Below the pieces are notes generated by a model. That model saw only the letters and a list, made by a program, of their open reading frames with translations, searched no databases and had not been told where the DNA came from. Source: Paenibacillus sp. FSL R7-0337 (GTDB lineage: Bacteria; Bacillota; Bacilli; Paenibacillales; Paenibacillaceae). Taken from it: a stretch of DNA of 64,000 nucleotides. The position numbers and the translations under genes were made by a program. The DNA is taken from contig NZ_CP150218.1 in the NCBI RefSeq assembly GCF_037969875.1, forward strand, positions 5,580,001-5,644,000, in the 5' to 3' direction. This document shows positions 53,740-62,680 of this stretch, one piece after another (positions within the stretch are counted from its first letter, which is position 1; each line of letters starts with the position of its first letter).

Positions 53740-55515
53740 GTGGAAAGTAGGCATTGGATGTCGATTATGCTTTTTATTGCAGCAGCACTGATGCTGTTTG
53801 TCTCGTTCCTGTCGTACCAGAAAAGACATCTGCCTGTTGCCAGAACGATGATTCTGATTATGCTGACAGCAGCCTTCTACGCCTTCGGCTATGGTCTTGA
53901 GCTGCTTAGCGGGAACTTAAGCCAGGTGAAGCTGGCGCTGCACATTCAATATCTGGGTATTCCCTTTGTCTCCACCTTATGGCTGGTACAAGCGATTCAA
54001 TTCACCGGAGCCGCTGCGCGCTTCCGTAAGCGACTGATTGCCTTGTTGTTCCTGATCCCCGCCGTCATCTTCATCCTGCAGCTCACCAATGACTGGCATC
54101 ATCTGATCTATCGGGAATTTCTGCTGAATACGGACCCTTCAGTCTCCTTGTATTACACCGTCAAGGGGCTGTGGTATAACATCCATGCTGCGTATAATTA
54201 TCTGGTGCTGCTTGGCGGGATTGCGCTGTTCATATCCATGTTTGTGCGGGCGCTGCCGATTGTACGCAAACAGATTGCTGTTCTGCTTCTGGGTGCGGTT
54301 GCGCCTATGCTGCTCAATCTGTTCCTGTGGACCGGAACCCGAATAGATCTTACGCCGTTCGGATTTGCAGTATCGGGCATCGCCTACGCCTGGGGCATCC
54401 TCAGATTCAACCTGCTCCGTCTGACTCCGCTGGCTATGGCGCAGGTGTTCGAGACGATCCGGGACGGTGTCCTTCTGTTCGATTATGAGAATCAGATCGT
54501 CAGCTACAACCGTGCCGCAGAGAAGATGTTTCCCGAGCTTGGGAGCAGGCGGCGCTACCCGGCGGATATGACGGAGGTGCTTGCCGGCAGCGGGGAGCTG
54601 CTTGAACGTCTCAGGGGCTTAAGCGATGAGGACGAGCGGTTTGCCTATGAGCGGCTCCAAGCTGGTAGGCGTATGTACTATAATTGCAGCCTGTCCTTCA
54701 TTCATGATACAGGCAGCACCCCTATCGGCAAAATCCTCTTGGTCAGCGACATTACCGAGCTGAAGGAGAGCGAGGTCCGGCTGCGCGAGAATGCCCGGCA
54801 GCTGTCCGAGCTGAATGCCTTCAAGGATAAGCTGTTCACCATTGTGGCCCACGATATCCGCGATCCGGTAGCACTGCTGGTCAGCCTGACAGAGCTGCTG
54901 GGCGACGGGCTGACAGCTGCAGATGGGGAGCATGCGGAGGTGGTGCGGGAGATTAAAGGGCAGGTGCGGAATACGTTCCAGCTTGTTGACAATCTGCTGG
55001 ACTGGTACCGCAGCCAGAAGGGGACAGTGTCGTTCCATCCGCAGGCCTGGAGTGTGCAGCAGGTGGTCCGGCAGGCCCTGATGCTGGCGGGTACGAAGGC
55101 CGGGATGAAGCAGATCCGCCTGACGGAGCGTATCGGCAGCGAATTAACCGTCCGGGCGGATAAAGAGATGCTGGATCTGATCCTGCGCAATCTGCTCTCT
55201 AACGCTATCAAATTCACTGGGATAGGCGGCTCTATTGTGGTTGAAGCCCTGTTTGAAGAGGACAAGGTGATCTTGTCTGTCCGCGATGACGGGATCGGTA
55301 TTGATGAAGCGACCGCAGACATGCTGCGCCTGGAGGAGCCGATTCTGAAGGCGCCGCTGGGAGAGGAGGCAGGAGATGCCCGCTTCGGCCTGGCGCTCGC
55401 GCGTGAATTTGTGCGCATTCATGGCGGGAGCCTGTGGTTTGAGAGCAAGCCGGGTAGTGGAACCACCTTCTTCTTCACCTTGCCGGGATCGGCAGGAGGC
55501 GAACGGATGGAGTAA
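53740..55515 (+). CDS. 7TM sensor histidine kinase with PAS domain
   Basis: 591 residues from a GTG start with TAAGGGAGA upstream. Seven transmembrane helices (about 1-220; the 7TM histidine-kinase N-terminal module, PF16927-like), a PAS domain (about 228-345, GVLLFDYENQIVSYNRAAEKMF), a phosphoacceptor helix with His in FTIVAHDIRDPVALL, then the ATPase domain with N-box NLLSNAIKFT, G1 VRDDGIGID and G3 GSGTTFFF. The input signal is unknown. The regulator begins 22 bases after its stop, so it is a two-gene pair. Its nearness to the giant surface-protein gene makes that gene a possible target, but nothing in the sequence shows this. Confidence 0.92.
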   Translation: MESRHWMSIMLFIAAALMLFVSFLSYQKRHLPVARTMILIMLTAAFYAFGYGLELLSGNLSQVKLALHIQYLGIPFVSTLWLVQAIQFTGAAARFRKRLIALLFLIPAVIFILQLTNDWHHLIYREFLLNTDPSVSLYYTVKGLWYNIHAAYNYLVLLGGIALFISMFVRALPIVRKQIAVLLLGAVAPMLLNLFLWTGTRIDLTPFGFAVSGIAYAWGILRFNLLRLTPLAMAQVFETIRDGVLLFDYENQIVSYNRAAEKMFPELGSRRRYPADMTEVLAGSGELLERLRGLSDEDERFAYERLQAGRRMYYNCSLSFIHDTGSTPIGKILLVSDITELKESEVRLRENARQLSELNAFKDKLFTIVAHDIRDPVALLVSLTELLGDGLTAADGEHAEVVREIKGQVRNTFQLVDNLLDWYRSQKGTVSFHPQAWSVQQVVRQALMLAGTKAGMKQIRLTERIGSELTVRADKEMLDLILRNLLSNAIKFTGIGGSIVVEALFEEDKVILSVRDDGIGIDEATADMLRLEEPILKAPLGEEAGDARFGLALAREFVRIHGGSLWFESKPGSGTTFFFTLPGSAGGERME

Positions 55516-55537
55516 CGGGCAGCGGGAGGGAGGAGAT

Positions 55538-56701
55538 ATGCAAGTGAAGGTTATACTGGTCGATGATGAACGGATGATGCATCTGATCCTTAGCACTATG
55601 CTGCTTAAACTGCCTGAAGTTGAGCTTGCGGGTACGTTCACAGATACGAAGTCGGCTGCTGCCTTTCTGGTGGAGCACCCGGATGTGGAGCTTGCCTTCG
55701 TAGACCTCTCTATGCCGGGAGAAGGCGGCATGGCCTTTGCAGCCAGGCTGGCGGCTGCCGCTTCTCCGGTGCAAATTGTGTTCGTGACCTCACATAAGGA
55801 ATTTGCCCTGGAGGCTTACGACTTGTCCGTGCTGGATTATTTGGTCAAGCCGGTCTCCCAGGAGCGGCTTGCGCGCACAGTGAACCGGGTGCTTACCCAG
55901 CGGCGGGCTGCGCCGGCACGGCTCTCCCCTCAGCCGGAGGTGCAGGCTCCGGCCGGTTCCGGCCGGGTAACGCTCACGATGCTTGGGGATGTTGCCGTCA
56001 GCAGCGGGGCAGGCCGGGTCAAATGGACCTCACGTAAATGTGCTGAGCTGTTTGCCTATCTGCTGCTGCTCCGGGGGAAGCGCGTCCCCCGGAGCAGGCT
56101 GGTTGCGGATATCTTCGGCGGCATGCATAAGACCAATGCGGAGAGCTATCTTAACACTACCGTCTATCAACTGCGCAAATCTCTGGAGCCGCTGGGCCTG
56201 CGGGAAGCCATCCGTTCGGAGAACGACGGGTATGCGCTTGAGCTTCAGGCGCCGGTTATCGACTATCTGCAATTTGAGCAGGAGGCAGCCGCCTTGCACA
56301 CCATTGAACTCCCGGATATAGAGAGGGCTATGCGTATCGAGCAGCTCTATACAGGGGAGCTGTTCGGCGACAAGGCTTATGTGTGGGCCATCCATGAGAC
56401 GGAGCGTTATGCGGAATTGTATGCCTCCTTCGTCAAACGGCTGGCCGCAGCGCTCATTGCCAGCCGGGATTCCGCTGCGGCCTCCAAGCTGCTGCTGAAG
56501 CTGAACAAGCGGAATCCGCTGGATGAATCGGTGATCCGCAAGCTGATGGCCGTTCACGAACTGGCCGGAGACAAAAAAGGTCTGAATGCCGTCTACACAG
56601 ACTACGTGCGGCTGCTGAGCCGCGAGCTTGGCATCAAGCCCTCCGGTGACCTAATCTACCTGTATGATTCCCTGGTCCGGCGGATCTCGGAACTCAAATA
56701 A
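55538..56701 (+). CDS. Response regulator with BTAD output domain
   Basis: 387 residues from ATG 55538 (GGGAGGGAGGAGA just upstream). Receiver domain at 1-120 with phosphorylatable Asp56 in FVDLSMPG, acidic pair Asp9/Asp10 and Lys in YLVKPV. A linker (125-145) precedes a winged-helix DNA-binding domain (about 148-235, VKWTSRKCAELFAYLLLL) and a helical BTAD-type domain (about 240-387) as in SARP-like activators. This receiver + OmpR-like + BTAD order is used in Paenibacillus and related Bacilli with 7TM kinases. Direct partner of the upstream kinase. Targets unknown. Confidence 0.9.
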   Translation: MQVKVILVDDERMMHLILSTMLLKLPEVELAGTFTDTKSAAAFLVEHPDVELAFVDLSMPGEGGMAFAARLAAAASPVQIVFVTSHKEFALEAYDLSVLDYLVKPVSQERLARTVNRVLTQRRAAPARLSPQPEVQAPAGSGRVTLTMLGDVAVSSGAGRVKWTSRKCAELFAYLLLLRGKRVPRSRLVADIFGGMHKTNAESYLNTTVYQLRKSLEPLGLREAIRSENDGYALELQAPVIDYLQFEQEAAALHTIELPDIERAMRIEQLYTGELFGDKAYVWAIHETERYAELYASFVKRLAAALIASRDSAAASKLLLKLNKRNPLDESVIRKLMAVHELAGDKKGLNAVYTDYVRLLSRELGIKPSGDLIYLYDSLVRRISELK

Positions 56702-56719
56702 GCGCTGTTTCAGCCTTCT

Positions 56720-56757
56720 CCGGAGGGCCCGGATTACGGGTCTTCCGGTTTTTTTTG
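56720..56757 (+). terminator. Terminator after the BTAD regulator
   Basis: Stem CCGGAGGGCCCG (56720-56731) / CGGGTCTTCCGG (56737-56748) with G-U pairs, followed by eight T residues. Confidence 0.88.
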
Positions 56758-56906
56758 CTGCTCAACCCAATCAGAATGGCTGTTGCTAGAGTAGATTAGC
56801 TTGAGGGTGATTCTGTTAGAGTGGCGGCAAGGAATTTCGCCAAAAATGTGGACAGGGGTAAAGGCGCGAATCCGTTCCGATTACATTAGGAAATGGGGGG
56901 ATACAG

Positions 56907-57161
56907 ATGGATTTCAGTGCATTGACTGGCCTTTTCGTGGATAACAATGGTTCGGTCGTGCTGAATGTTCTGTTATCTACTGCCTTGATCTGGAGTATTA
57001 AGCAAATTGCGAATAAAGAGAAAGTCATACAGAATTATCAGAAACGCGATGAGGAGAATGAGAAGCAGCTTAGCGAATATAACCGTACGCTCGTGAAGCT
57101 GCTGATTGAGAGAGGAACCGCAGAGAGAAAACCTAATGATGAGGAGGTCGTCAACAAGTGA
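56907..57161 (+). CDS. Small membrane protein with coiled-coil tail
   Basis: 84 residues: one transmembrane helix (about 14-34, VVLNVLLSTALIWSIKQI) and a charged helical tail (about 38-70, NEKQLSEYNRTLVKLL). The layout resembles small phage holin-like peptides (BhlA/UviB type), but the residues do not match well enough to call it. GGGGGGAT site before the ATG. First of three overlapping small genes; the next start overlaps its stop (GTGA). Function unknown. Confidence 0.65.
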   Translation: MDFSALTGLFVDNNGSVVLNVLLSTALIWSIKQIANKEKVIQNYQKRDEENEKQLSEYNRTLVKLLIERGTAERKPNDEEVVNK

Positions 57162-57334
57162 AGCTCCTCGATATCTTTCGCAAGCACGAGCTGAAGCCCA
57201 GCCGGGTCAAACGGGAAATTGAGACCCTGGGCCAAATTCAGGAGGCGTATGAATCCAATGATCTAGAGAGGCTTATTGATCTGCACCGCACGGGCTTAGG
57301 TAGAAGGGGAGATGATCTGCATGGACATTATTGA
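57158..57334 (+). CDS. Small basic hydrophilic protein (58 residues)
   Basis: A short gene supported by context: GTG at 57158 overlapping the previous stop (GTGA), GAGGAGG at 57141-57147 at good spacing, and a clean stop at 57332-57334. The product begins MKLLDIFRKHELKPSRVKR, is basic and helical, and ends DDLHGHY. It has no recognised domain. It overlaps the next gene by 14 bases, so all three are likely translationally coupled. Confidence 0.6.
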   Translation: MKLLDIFRKHELKPSRVKREIETLGQIQEAYESNDLERLIDLHRTGLGRRGDDLHGHY

Positions 57335-57683
57335 CTTGATCCTGATTACACTGGAACTGATCGCCTTGATCGCTTTTACCGCGTATGTTATCCGTTACAG
57401 CAAATATTTCATCGGACGGGGACCTATGCGCACCTATAATTTGTACCTCCGCAGTGTGTGGGTAACTTATGGGGCAGTAGCACTCCTGTGTCTCAATCTG
57501 CTGTGGGGAAGGCTGAACATTATTCTCGGGCTGAACCTGTCCGGCAGCTTATCCGATATCCTGCGGGAGTATGTGCTGGTGCTGACCCTCGTCATGCTTG
57601 TATTCGCAGGCTTGATGCACAAGGAGTTATGGGACAGCAACCATAGGCCTAAGCCCCGCAGCGAACGCAAGAAACTGAAGTAG
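57321..57683 (+). CDS. Small membrane protein with three predicted helices
   Basis: 120 residues, ATG 57321, with AGAAGGGGAG about ten bases upstream; an ATG at 57312 would be too close to that site. Hydrophobic helices near 5-25, 48-66 and 88-105; basic C-terminus SERKKLK. No family recognised. With the two genes before it, it forms a compact operon of unknown role; a phage-lysis remnant or a membrane stress module are both possible. Confidence 0.6.
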   Translation: MDIIDLILITLELIALIAFTAYVIRYSKYFIGRGPMRTYNLYLRSVWVTYGAVALLCLNLLWGRLNIILGLNLSGSLSDILREYVLVLTLVMLVFAGLMHKELWDSNHRPKPRSERKKLK

Positions 57684-57696
57684 GCCCCATTCCCCA

Positions 57697-59013
57697 TCAT
57701 TCCCCCTCGGACACTAGTCTTCCGCCACGTTCATCTCTCTCCATATGAAAAAGCACCAGCTCCAGCTGAAACAGCTGGCCGCTGTAAGCAAGCTGAAACA
57801 GCCCGCCGGCCCGCTCCATCGTCTGGCGGATATTCCGCAGTCCGATCCCGTGGGAGCGCTTATCGCTTTTGGTCGTCAGCAGCTCGCCGCCTGGGCCTTG
57901 GAGGACAGACCCGGCATACGGATTCTGAATCCGTATAAATAAGCTGTCATTCAGATAATGCATATGGACCGCGATGTACCGTTCTGTTCCCTGTTCCTTG
58001 GGGATCAGGCTGACTGCTTCCCGTGCATTGTCAAGGGCATTGCCCAGAATAACGCTGATAACAGCGGTATCGAGCATCAGCCGGGGAGGAAGGCTCAGCT
58101 CCAGACGGAGATCTATCTCTGCTGTGAATGCCTCCTGCCGTTTGTAGTCCAGAATGGAGTCAATAACCGGGTTGCCCGTGTTGCAGTAAGCTTGGGCTTG
58201 TCCAGTCGAGCCCAGCAGAGCGTCCAGCTCGGCTGTAGAGGCGGCTTCTTCTCCGCTGAGAATTCTGGAGCGCAGGCCCAGCAGAATATGGTTGAAGTCA
58301 TGGCGGAAGCGGAGAGCTTCCTCCTGAAATTCCCGGTTCCGGTGGTATTGGTTCACATAATAGCTGTTCTGCTGCTCCAGCAGCAGGCGCTGGCTGCGTT
58401 CAGACTGCGCGTTCAGCACGCGGTCAATCAGGAGGAAGATCAAGAGATTGATAGCGAGCAGCAAGGCGGGAACAATAGGGAATAACTGCGGATATAGCTG
58501 GAAGAAGGGACTGCCGGATAACTTCAGCAATACCGCAATGCTAAGACAAGGACAGAGAAAGACAACAGACCCTAACCATCCGTTTGGCTGGCCCCGGCCC
58601 TCGTCTTTCACCAGCCTGCGCAGCAGCAGCACGAGCAATAGCATCAAGAGCTTCGAGAGCAGCAAGCCAAGCCTGTAACCGAAGTCTGTACGCGGCAGAA
58701 GAACCGCTGCATCGCTGAGGATAATTACAGCAGAGATAAACACCGCAGCGTATAACCGCCAGGCAAGGCTGCCCCTGTAGAGCAGGGACAGACCCAGGAT
58801 CAGTCCGATATTAGCAGCCATCAGCAGCAAGCCGGGCAGGGAGCTGTGATGGAGCAGAGCATGAACACCAATATACAGAATATAAAAGGCGGTCAGCCGC
58901 AGCCGTGATTCTACACGGCAGGTGAAGAAGCGGCTGAAGAAGAGATGCAGTATGACTGACAGGAGCGGTAGTACAGCGAGATATATGATTTCATCGAGGA
59001 GTAAGGAATTCAT
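57697..59013 (-). CDS. Sensor histidine kinase, GHKL/HPK10 type
   Basis: 438 residues. The first ~195 residues hold five or six transmembrane helices, followed by a coiled linker (QRLLLEQQNSYYVNQYHRN), the phosphoacceptor FRHDFNHIL, N-box NALDNAREA and G-box HGIGLRNI. These features place it with AgrC/NatK-like kinases that pair with LytTR regulators. Its start overlaps the stop of the regulator gene on the same strand. Signal unknown; the divergent ABC exporter is the likely target. Confidence 0.92.
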   Translation of the reverse strand: MNSLLLDEIIYLAVLPLLSVILHLFFSRFFTCRVESRLRLTAFYILYIGVHALLHHSSLPGLLLMAANIGLILGLSLLYRGSLAWRLYAAVFISAVIILSDAAVLLPRTDFGYRLGLLLSKLLMLLLVLLLRRLVKDEGRGQPNGWLGSVVFLCPCLSIAVLLKLSGSPFFQLYPQLFPIVPALLLAINLLIFLLIDRVLNAQSERSQRLLLEQQNSYYVNQYHRNREFQEEALRFRHDFNHILLGLRSRILSGEEAASTAELDALLGSTGQAQAYCNTGNPVIDSILDYKRQEAFTAEIDLRLELSLPPRLMLDTAVISVILGNALDNAREAVSLIPKEQGTERYIAVHMHYLNDSLFIRIQNPYAGSVLQGPGGELLTTKSDKRSHGIGLRNIRQTMERAGGLFQLAYSGQLFQLELVLFHMERDERGGRLVSEGE

Positions 59014-59744
59014 ACCAGCTCCCCCCTGAAATGAAGATAGGCCCTGCGCACAGCGGGGCTATATTTGCTGCTGACCGGCAGCTCACAGCCGGTGGTGAGA
59101 ATGATTTTTTTGGCGCTGATGGCCTGGATTGAATAGAAGTTCACGATATAGGACTGGTGAATTCTTACGAAATGGCTGGACGCCAGCTTCTGCTCCTCCT
59201 CTATTAGCTTCCCGTAGTATTGCAGTGTCCGATCATGAGTAACCAGTGTAATCCGCCGGATGCTGCTCTCCAGATAATGAATGTCCCTGTGAGGAATCCT
59301 TAGTTCCTGGTTCTTCAGCTGTACTGCAAGGAAGTTAGTCCGGCCCTGCTGCCGGAGACGGAGGGTCTTATGTATGGCCCGGACCAGCTTCTGCTTGAAG
59401 CTCTCCGGCGTTACCGGCTTTTTCATGAACCCCGACGGACGCAAGTCAAACAGCTGCATATGGTATTCTTCATGGCTGGAAATATAGATAAGCTGCACCG
59501 GATCATTGCCGTCATCTTCCCTCAGCAGTTGTCCCGCCGCAATGCCGTCCAGACCGCCCAGCTCAATGTCCATCAAGATAATATCGAACTGGCTGCCATC
59601 TCGGAGGGCCCGGGCAAAGCTTTCTCCTGAATAATATATGGAAATTTCAATAGGCTCGTTTAAGTGTTCTCCGGTTTCCAGAATCAGGCGCTCGGCCTCT
59701 CCGGCTGCGCGGGGCTCATCGTCACACACAGCAATATGAATCAT
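59010..59744 (-). CDS. LytTR-family response regulator
   Basis: 244 residues from the ATG at 59744, preceded on the minus strand by AAAGGTGGAG; the frame is open 34 codons further. Receiver domain with Asp8/Asp9 (CDDE), phosphoacceptor Asp59 in ILMDIELGG and Lys in FMKKPVTPE; C-terminal LytTR DNA-binding domain (about 140-240, HYLESSIRRITLVTHD, FVRIHQSYIVN). Similar to NatR/AgrA-type regulators. Overlaps the kinase gene by four bases. Faces the ABC transporter operon across a ~155-base divergent promoter region containing TATAAT on the minus strand (59775-59780). Confidence 0.93.
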   Translation of the reverse strand: MIHIAVCDDEPRAAGEAERLILETGEHLNEPIEISIYYSGESFARALRDGSQFDIILMDIELGGLDGIAAGQLLREDDGNDPVQLIYISSHEEYHMQLFDLRPSGFMKKPVTPESFKQKLVRAIHKTLRLRQQGRTNFLAVQLKNQELRIPHRDIHYLESSIRRITLVTHDRTLQYYGKLIEEEQKLASSHFVRIHQSYIVNFYSIQAISAKKIILTTGCELPVSSKYSPAVRRAYLHFRGELV

Positions 59745-59900
59745 CGGCTTCTCCACCTTTGCATTTATCCCTACATTATACATTTTCATCCTCGAAAACG
59801 ACATGATCTCGCGTGAATATGACACCTGCGTTAGCGGAGGGAACACCAGATGGTATCGTTAAGCCGTCAACAGATTTGAATGGGAAAAGGAGTGTTTGCT

Positions 59901-60824
59901 TTGACGGCAACGGTATTTGAGGCTGAGGGCTTATCCAAGGAGTACCCTACAGGAGCGGCGCTGGATCAGCTCTGCATGAGAATTGAGGCGGGGGATGTAT
60001 ACGGCTTCGTGGGGGAGAACGGGGCAGGCAAAACAACGCTGATGAGAATCATCGGCGGTCTGGTGCATCCGACAGCCGGAAGGATGGCCTTATTCGGAGA
60101 GCAGAGCAAGGAGAAACAGATTGCGGCCAGACGCCGGATCGGCTTTCTGATTGAACGGCCTTCGCTCTATCCGCATATGAATGCTATGGAGAATCTGGGC
60201 TTTTACTGCCGGATCTTCGGCATCAGGGATAAGGGCAGAAGTGCTGAAGTGCTGAAGCTTGTAGGTCTGGATGAGGCGGGACCAAAGAAGGCGGGCGAGT
60301 ATTCGCTTGGCATGCGCCAGCGGCTGGGAATTGCGGTGGCCCTCCTGAACCGGCCGGAGTTCCTGGTGCTGGATGAGCCGGTGAATGGACTCGACCCTGC
60401 GGGAATTGTGGAGGTCAGGCATATCCTGGAGCAACTGTCCCGGGAACAAGGCGTGACTCTGCTGATCTCCAGCCATATTCTGAGTGAGCTGCAGCTGCTG
60501 GCCGGTAAATACGGCTTCATTCATCAAGGCCGGCTGATTCAGGAGATTTCGGCTGCTGAACTGCAGCGGTCTGCGCAGGTGATGATCTGTATTACCACAT
60601 CTTCTCCGGCAGCAGCTGTAGCTGAGATATTGAGGCAGGAGCTAAGTTGCGGGGATATCCGGGTCAAGCAGTCCGGAGAGATCGAGCTTCCCCGCAGCGG
60701 GGTAGATCTGGAGCGCCTAATGTCTCTTCTCGTGCAGCGGGAGATTCCGGTTGACGGCTTCCATCTGACGGCGCCCAATCTGGAGCAGTATTATATGGAC
60801 TTGATCGGGGGCGGCGGAAGATGA
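59901..60824 (+). CDS. ABC exporter ATP-binding protein
   Basis: About 307 residues from a TTG start, with AAAAGGAG eight bases upstream; an ATG seven codons earlier has no ribosome site. Walker A GENGAGKTT (38-46), signature YSLGMRQRL, Walker B FLVLDEPVNGLDP, and the H-loop SSHIL. Belongs to the ABC-2 exporter group used for lantibiotic immunity, Na+ export (NatA) and antibiotic efflux. The permease follows with an ATGA overlap. Likely regulated by the divergent kinase/LytTR pair. Confidence 0.93.
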   Translation: MTATVFEAEGLSKEYPTGAALDQLCMRIEAGDVYGFVGENGAGKTTLMRIIGGLVHPTAGRMALFGEQSKEKQIAARRRIGFLIERPSLYPHMNAMENLGFYCRIFGIRDKGRSAEVLKLVGLDEAGPKKAGEYSLGMRQRLGIAVALLNRPEFLVLDEPVNGLDPAGIVEVRHILEQLSREQGVTLLISSHILSELQLLAGKYGFIHQGRLIQEISAAELQRSAQVMICITTSSPAAAVAEILRQELSCGDIRVKQSGEIELPRSGVDLERLMSLLVQREIPVDGFHLTAPNLEQYYMDLIGGGGR

Positions 60825-61618
60825 GAAACCTCTGGCAGGCTGAAATCTATTATTTGCGTAAGGATCTGGCTTTCAAAAGCGTCACCGCAGTCTTCGCCCT
60901 CGCCAGCCTCGCACTTGTTCTAATTCTGGGCAGCAAAGGCGGTTATTCCTTAAGCAGTTATGCAGAGCCGCTCAAGACGGCTGCTTCGTTCTCCATCCTG
61001 TTCTATCTGGTCATTCCGCTGCATGCCTGCTTCTTCGCAACCGAAGGCTTCGAGCATGGCTCGGTGCAGAATATTATTGCTGCCGGGCATAGCAAGGCGA
61101 AATACTTCACCGGTAAATACGTGCTGGAGCTGCTTGCTGTTCTGGGCTGGCTGCTGGAGTTCTACGGTTTATATTATCTCTTCTCTCTGGCGGCAGCGCT
61201 GATCACAGGAGTGCCGGTAGGACATGCCGGATATACAGAGGATCTGGCGGCTGGTCTGACAGCCTTGGGACTGAACCTGCTCTATCTGGCAGCTTATTGT
61301 GCAGCAGTCATGATGCTGGGGATGCTGATCCGCAAACCGGCTTCGGCGGTGGTGGCCGCATTCTTCTTCATCTTCGGTAATCTGCTGCTCAGCGGGTATC
61401 TCAAGGACGCCTCCTCTGCGGTTCTTCGCGCAGTTTCTGAGCATTCCCTCATGACGCAGATTCTCAAATTCTCGAGGATATATGTGGAGAACTCACAGCT
61501 GATCCTGCTCTCGGGGACGGGGGATTATATACGCGCGTTGTGGATTCCCGCAGCTTGGATCTTGCTGTCTCTAACTATCACCCTGACCGTTTTGGAGAAG
61601 CGGGATATTCAGATATAA
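60821..61618 (+). CDS. ABC-2 type exporter permease
   Basis: 265 residues with about six transmembrane helices and the family's long first loop containing FFATEGFEHGSVQNII. It works with the preceding ATPase. No substrate can be assigned; architecture fits bacitracin/lantibiotic self-protection or NatB-like permeases. Start overlaps the ATPase stop. Confidence 0.88.
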   Translation: MRNLWQAEIYYLRKDLAFKSVTAVFALASLALVLILGSKGGYSLSSYAEPLKTAASFSILFYLVIPLHACFFATEGFEHGSVQNIIAAGHSKAKYFTGKYVLELLAVLGWLLEFYGLYYLFSLAAALITGVPVGHAGYTEDLAAGLTALGLNLLYLAAYCAAVMMLGMLIRKPASAVVAAFFFIFGNLLLSGYLKDASSAVLRAVSEHSLMTQILKFSRIYVENSQLILLSGTGDYIRALWIPAAWILLSLTITLTVLEKRDIQI

Positions 61619-61649
61619 TAGGGGAAAAGCATGTAGGGAGGCGGTCTGT

Positions 61650-62606
61650 TTGACTTCGAATGATGCGCTGCAGCTGGCGACCTTCGCCGGCGGCTGCTTC
61701 TGGTGTATGGTCAAGCCGTTCGACGAGCTGCCGGGCATCGTCTCTGTGGTATCAGGTTATACAGGCGGGCATACGGAGAATCCGACCTATGAAGAGGTAG
61801 GGTCGGAAACTACCGGGCACCGGGAGGCGGTACAGATTGTCTATGATCCGGAGCTGTTCCCGTATGAACGGCTGCTGGACATCTATTGGCAGCTGATCGA
61901 TCCGACGGATGACGGCGGACAGTTCATGGACCGGGGGCATTCTTACGCTCCGGCGATCTTTGTTCAGAATGAAGAGCAGCAGAAGCAGGCGGAGCTGTCG
62001 AAGGAGAGGCTGAAGGCCAGCAAGCGCTTCAAAGCGCCGATTGTGACGCCCATCCTGCCCGCTGCGCCGTTCTATCCGGCGGAAGCGGAGCATCAGCAAT
62101 ATTATCTGACCCATCCGCTGGATTATAAGCTATATCAGAAGGGCTCGGGCCGTGACGACTTCACAGCGCTGCACTGGAACAGCCGTGAGGACAAGAAGCG
62201 GCTGCGGGAGCGGCTTACAGAGCTGCAATATGAGGTCACCCAGAACAAAGGCGCGGAGCCTGCCTACCAGAATGCGTATTGGGACCACTTCGAGGAGGGT
62301 CTATACACGGATGTGATCAGCGGTGATCCGCTGTTCAGCTCGGCAGACAAATTCGATTCCGGCACAGGCTGGCCCAGCTTCACGGGTCCGGTGGAAGAGG
62401 GGCTGATCCGGCGCGAAGCGGATTATAGCGGCGGGCAGGTGCGGACCGTGCTGCGCAGCAGGCTGAGCGGAGCTTATCTGGGGTATCTGACCTTTGACGG
62501 ACCGGAGCCGGCGAAGCAGCATTACCATATCTATTCTGCCGCCCTTCAGTTCGTCCCTAAGGCAGAGCTTGAAGACCGGGGGCTGAGACGGTATGTGAGA
62601 CTCTGA
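61650..62606 (+). CDS. Fused methionine sulfoxide reductase MsrA-MsrB, MsrB half lacking cysteine
   Basis: 318 residues from a TTG start (GGGAGGCGG upstream). MsrA domain (about 8-160) with catalytic Cys16 in GGCFWC, TGHREAVQIVYDP and GQFMDRGHSYAPAIF; reduces methionine-S-sulfoxide. MsrB-like domain (about 195-318) with DVISGDPLFSS and GTGWPSFTGPV, but the usual RYCIN catalytic segment reads HYHIYSAALQF, so the essential Cys is His, and SHLGHVF reads AYLGYLTF. This half has no cysteine at all, and also lacks the CxxC zinc pairs. No frameshift: the replaced codon is CAT. The MsrB half is therefore probably not a thiol reductase and may be structural. Genuine MsrB must be elsewhere. Confidence 0.88.
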   Translation: MTSNDALQLATFAGGCFWCMVKPFDELPGIVSVVSGYTGGHTENPTYEEVGSETTGHREAVQIVYDPELFPYERLLDIYWQLIDPTDDGGQFMDRGHSYAPAIFVQNEEQQKQAELSKERLKASKRFKAPIVTPILPAAPFYPAEAEHQQYYLTHPLDYKLYQKGSGRDDFTALHWNSREDKKRLRERLTELQYEVTQNKGAEPAYQNAYWDHFEEGLYTDVISGDPLFSSADKFDSGTGWPSFTGPVEEGLIRREADYSGGQVRTVLRSRLSGAYLGYLTFDGPEPAKQHYHIYSAALQFVPKAELEDRGLRRYVRL

Positions 62607-62680
62607 AGCTTAGGTCATATTTATAGCTGCCTTGAGCATATGCTTGATCTATAGTCCTGTCCACAAAAGGGGTTGAAGAT

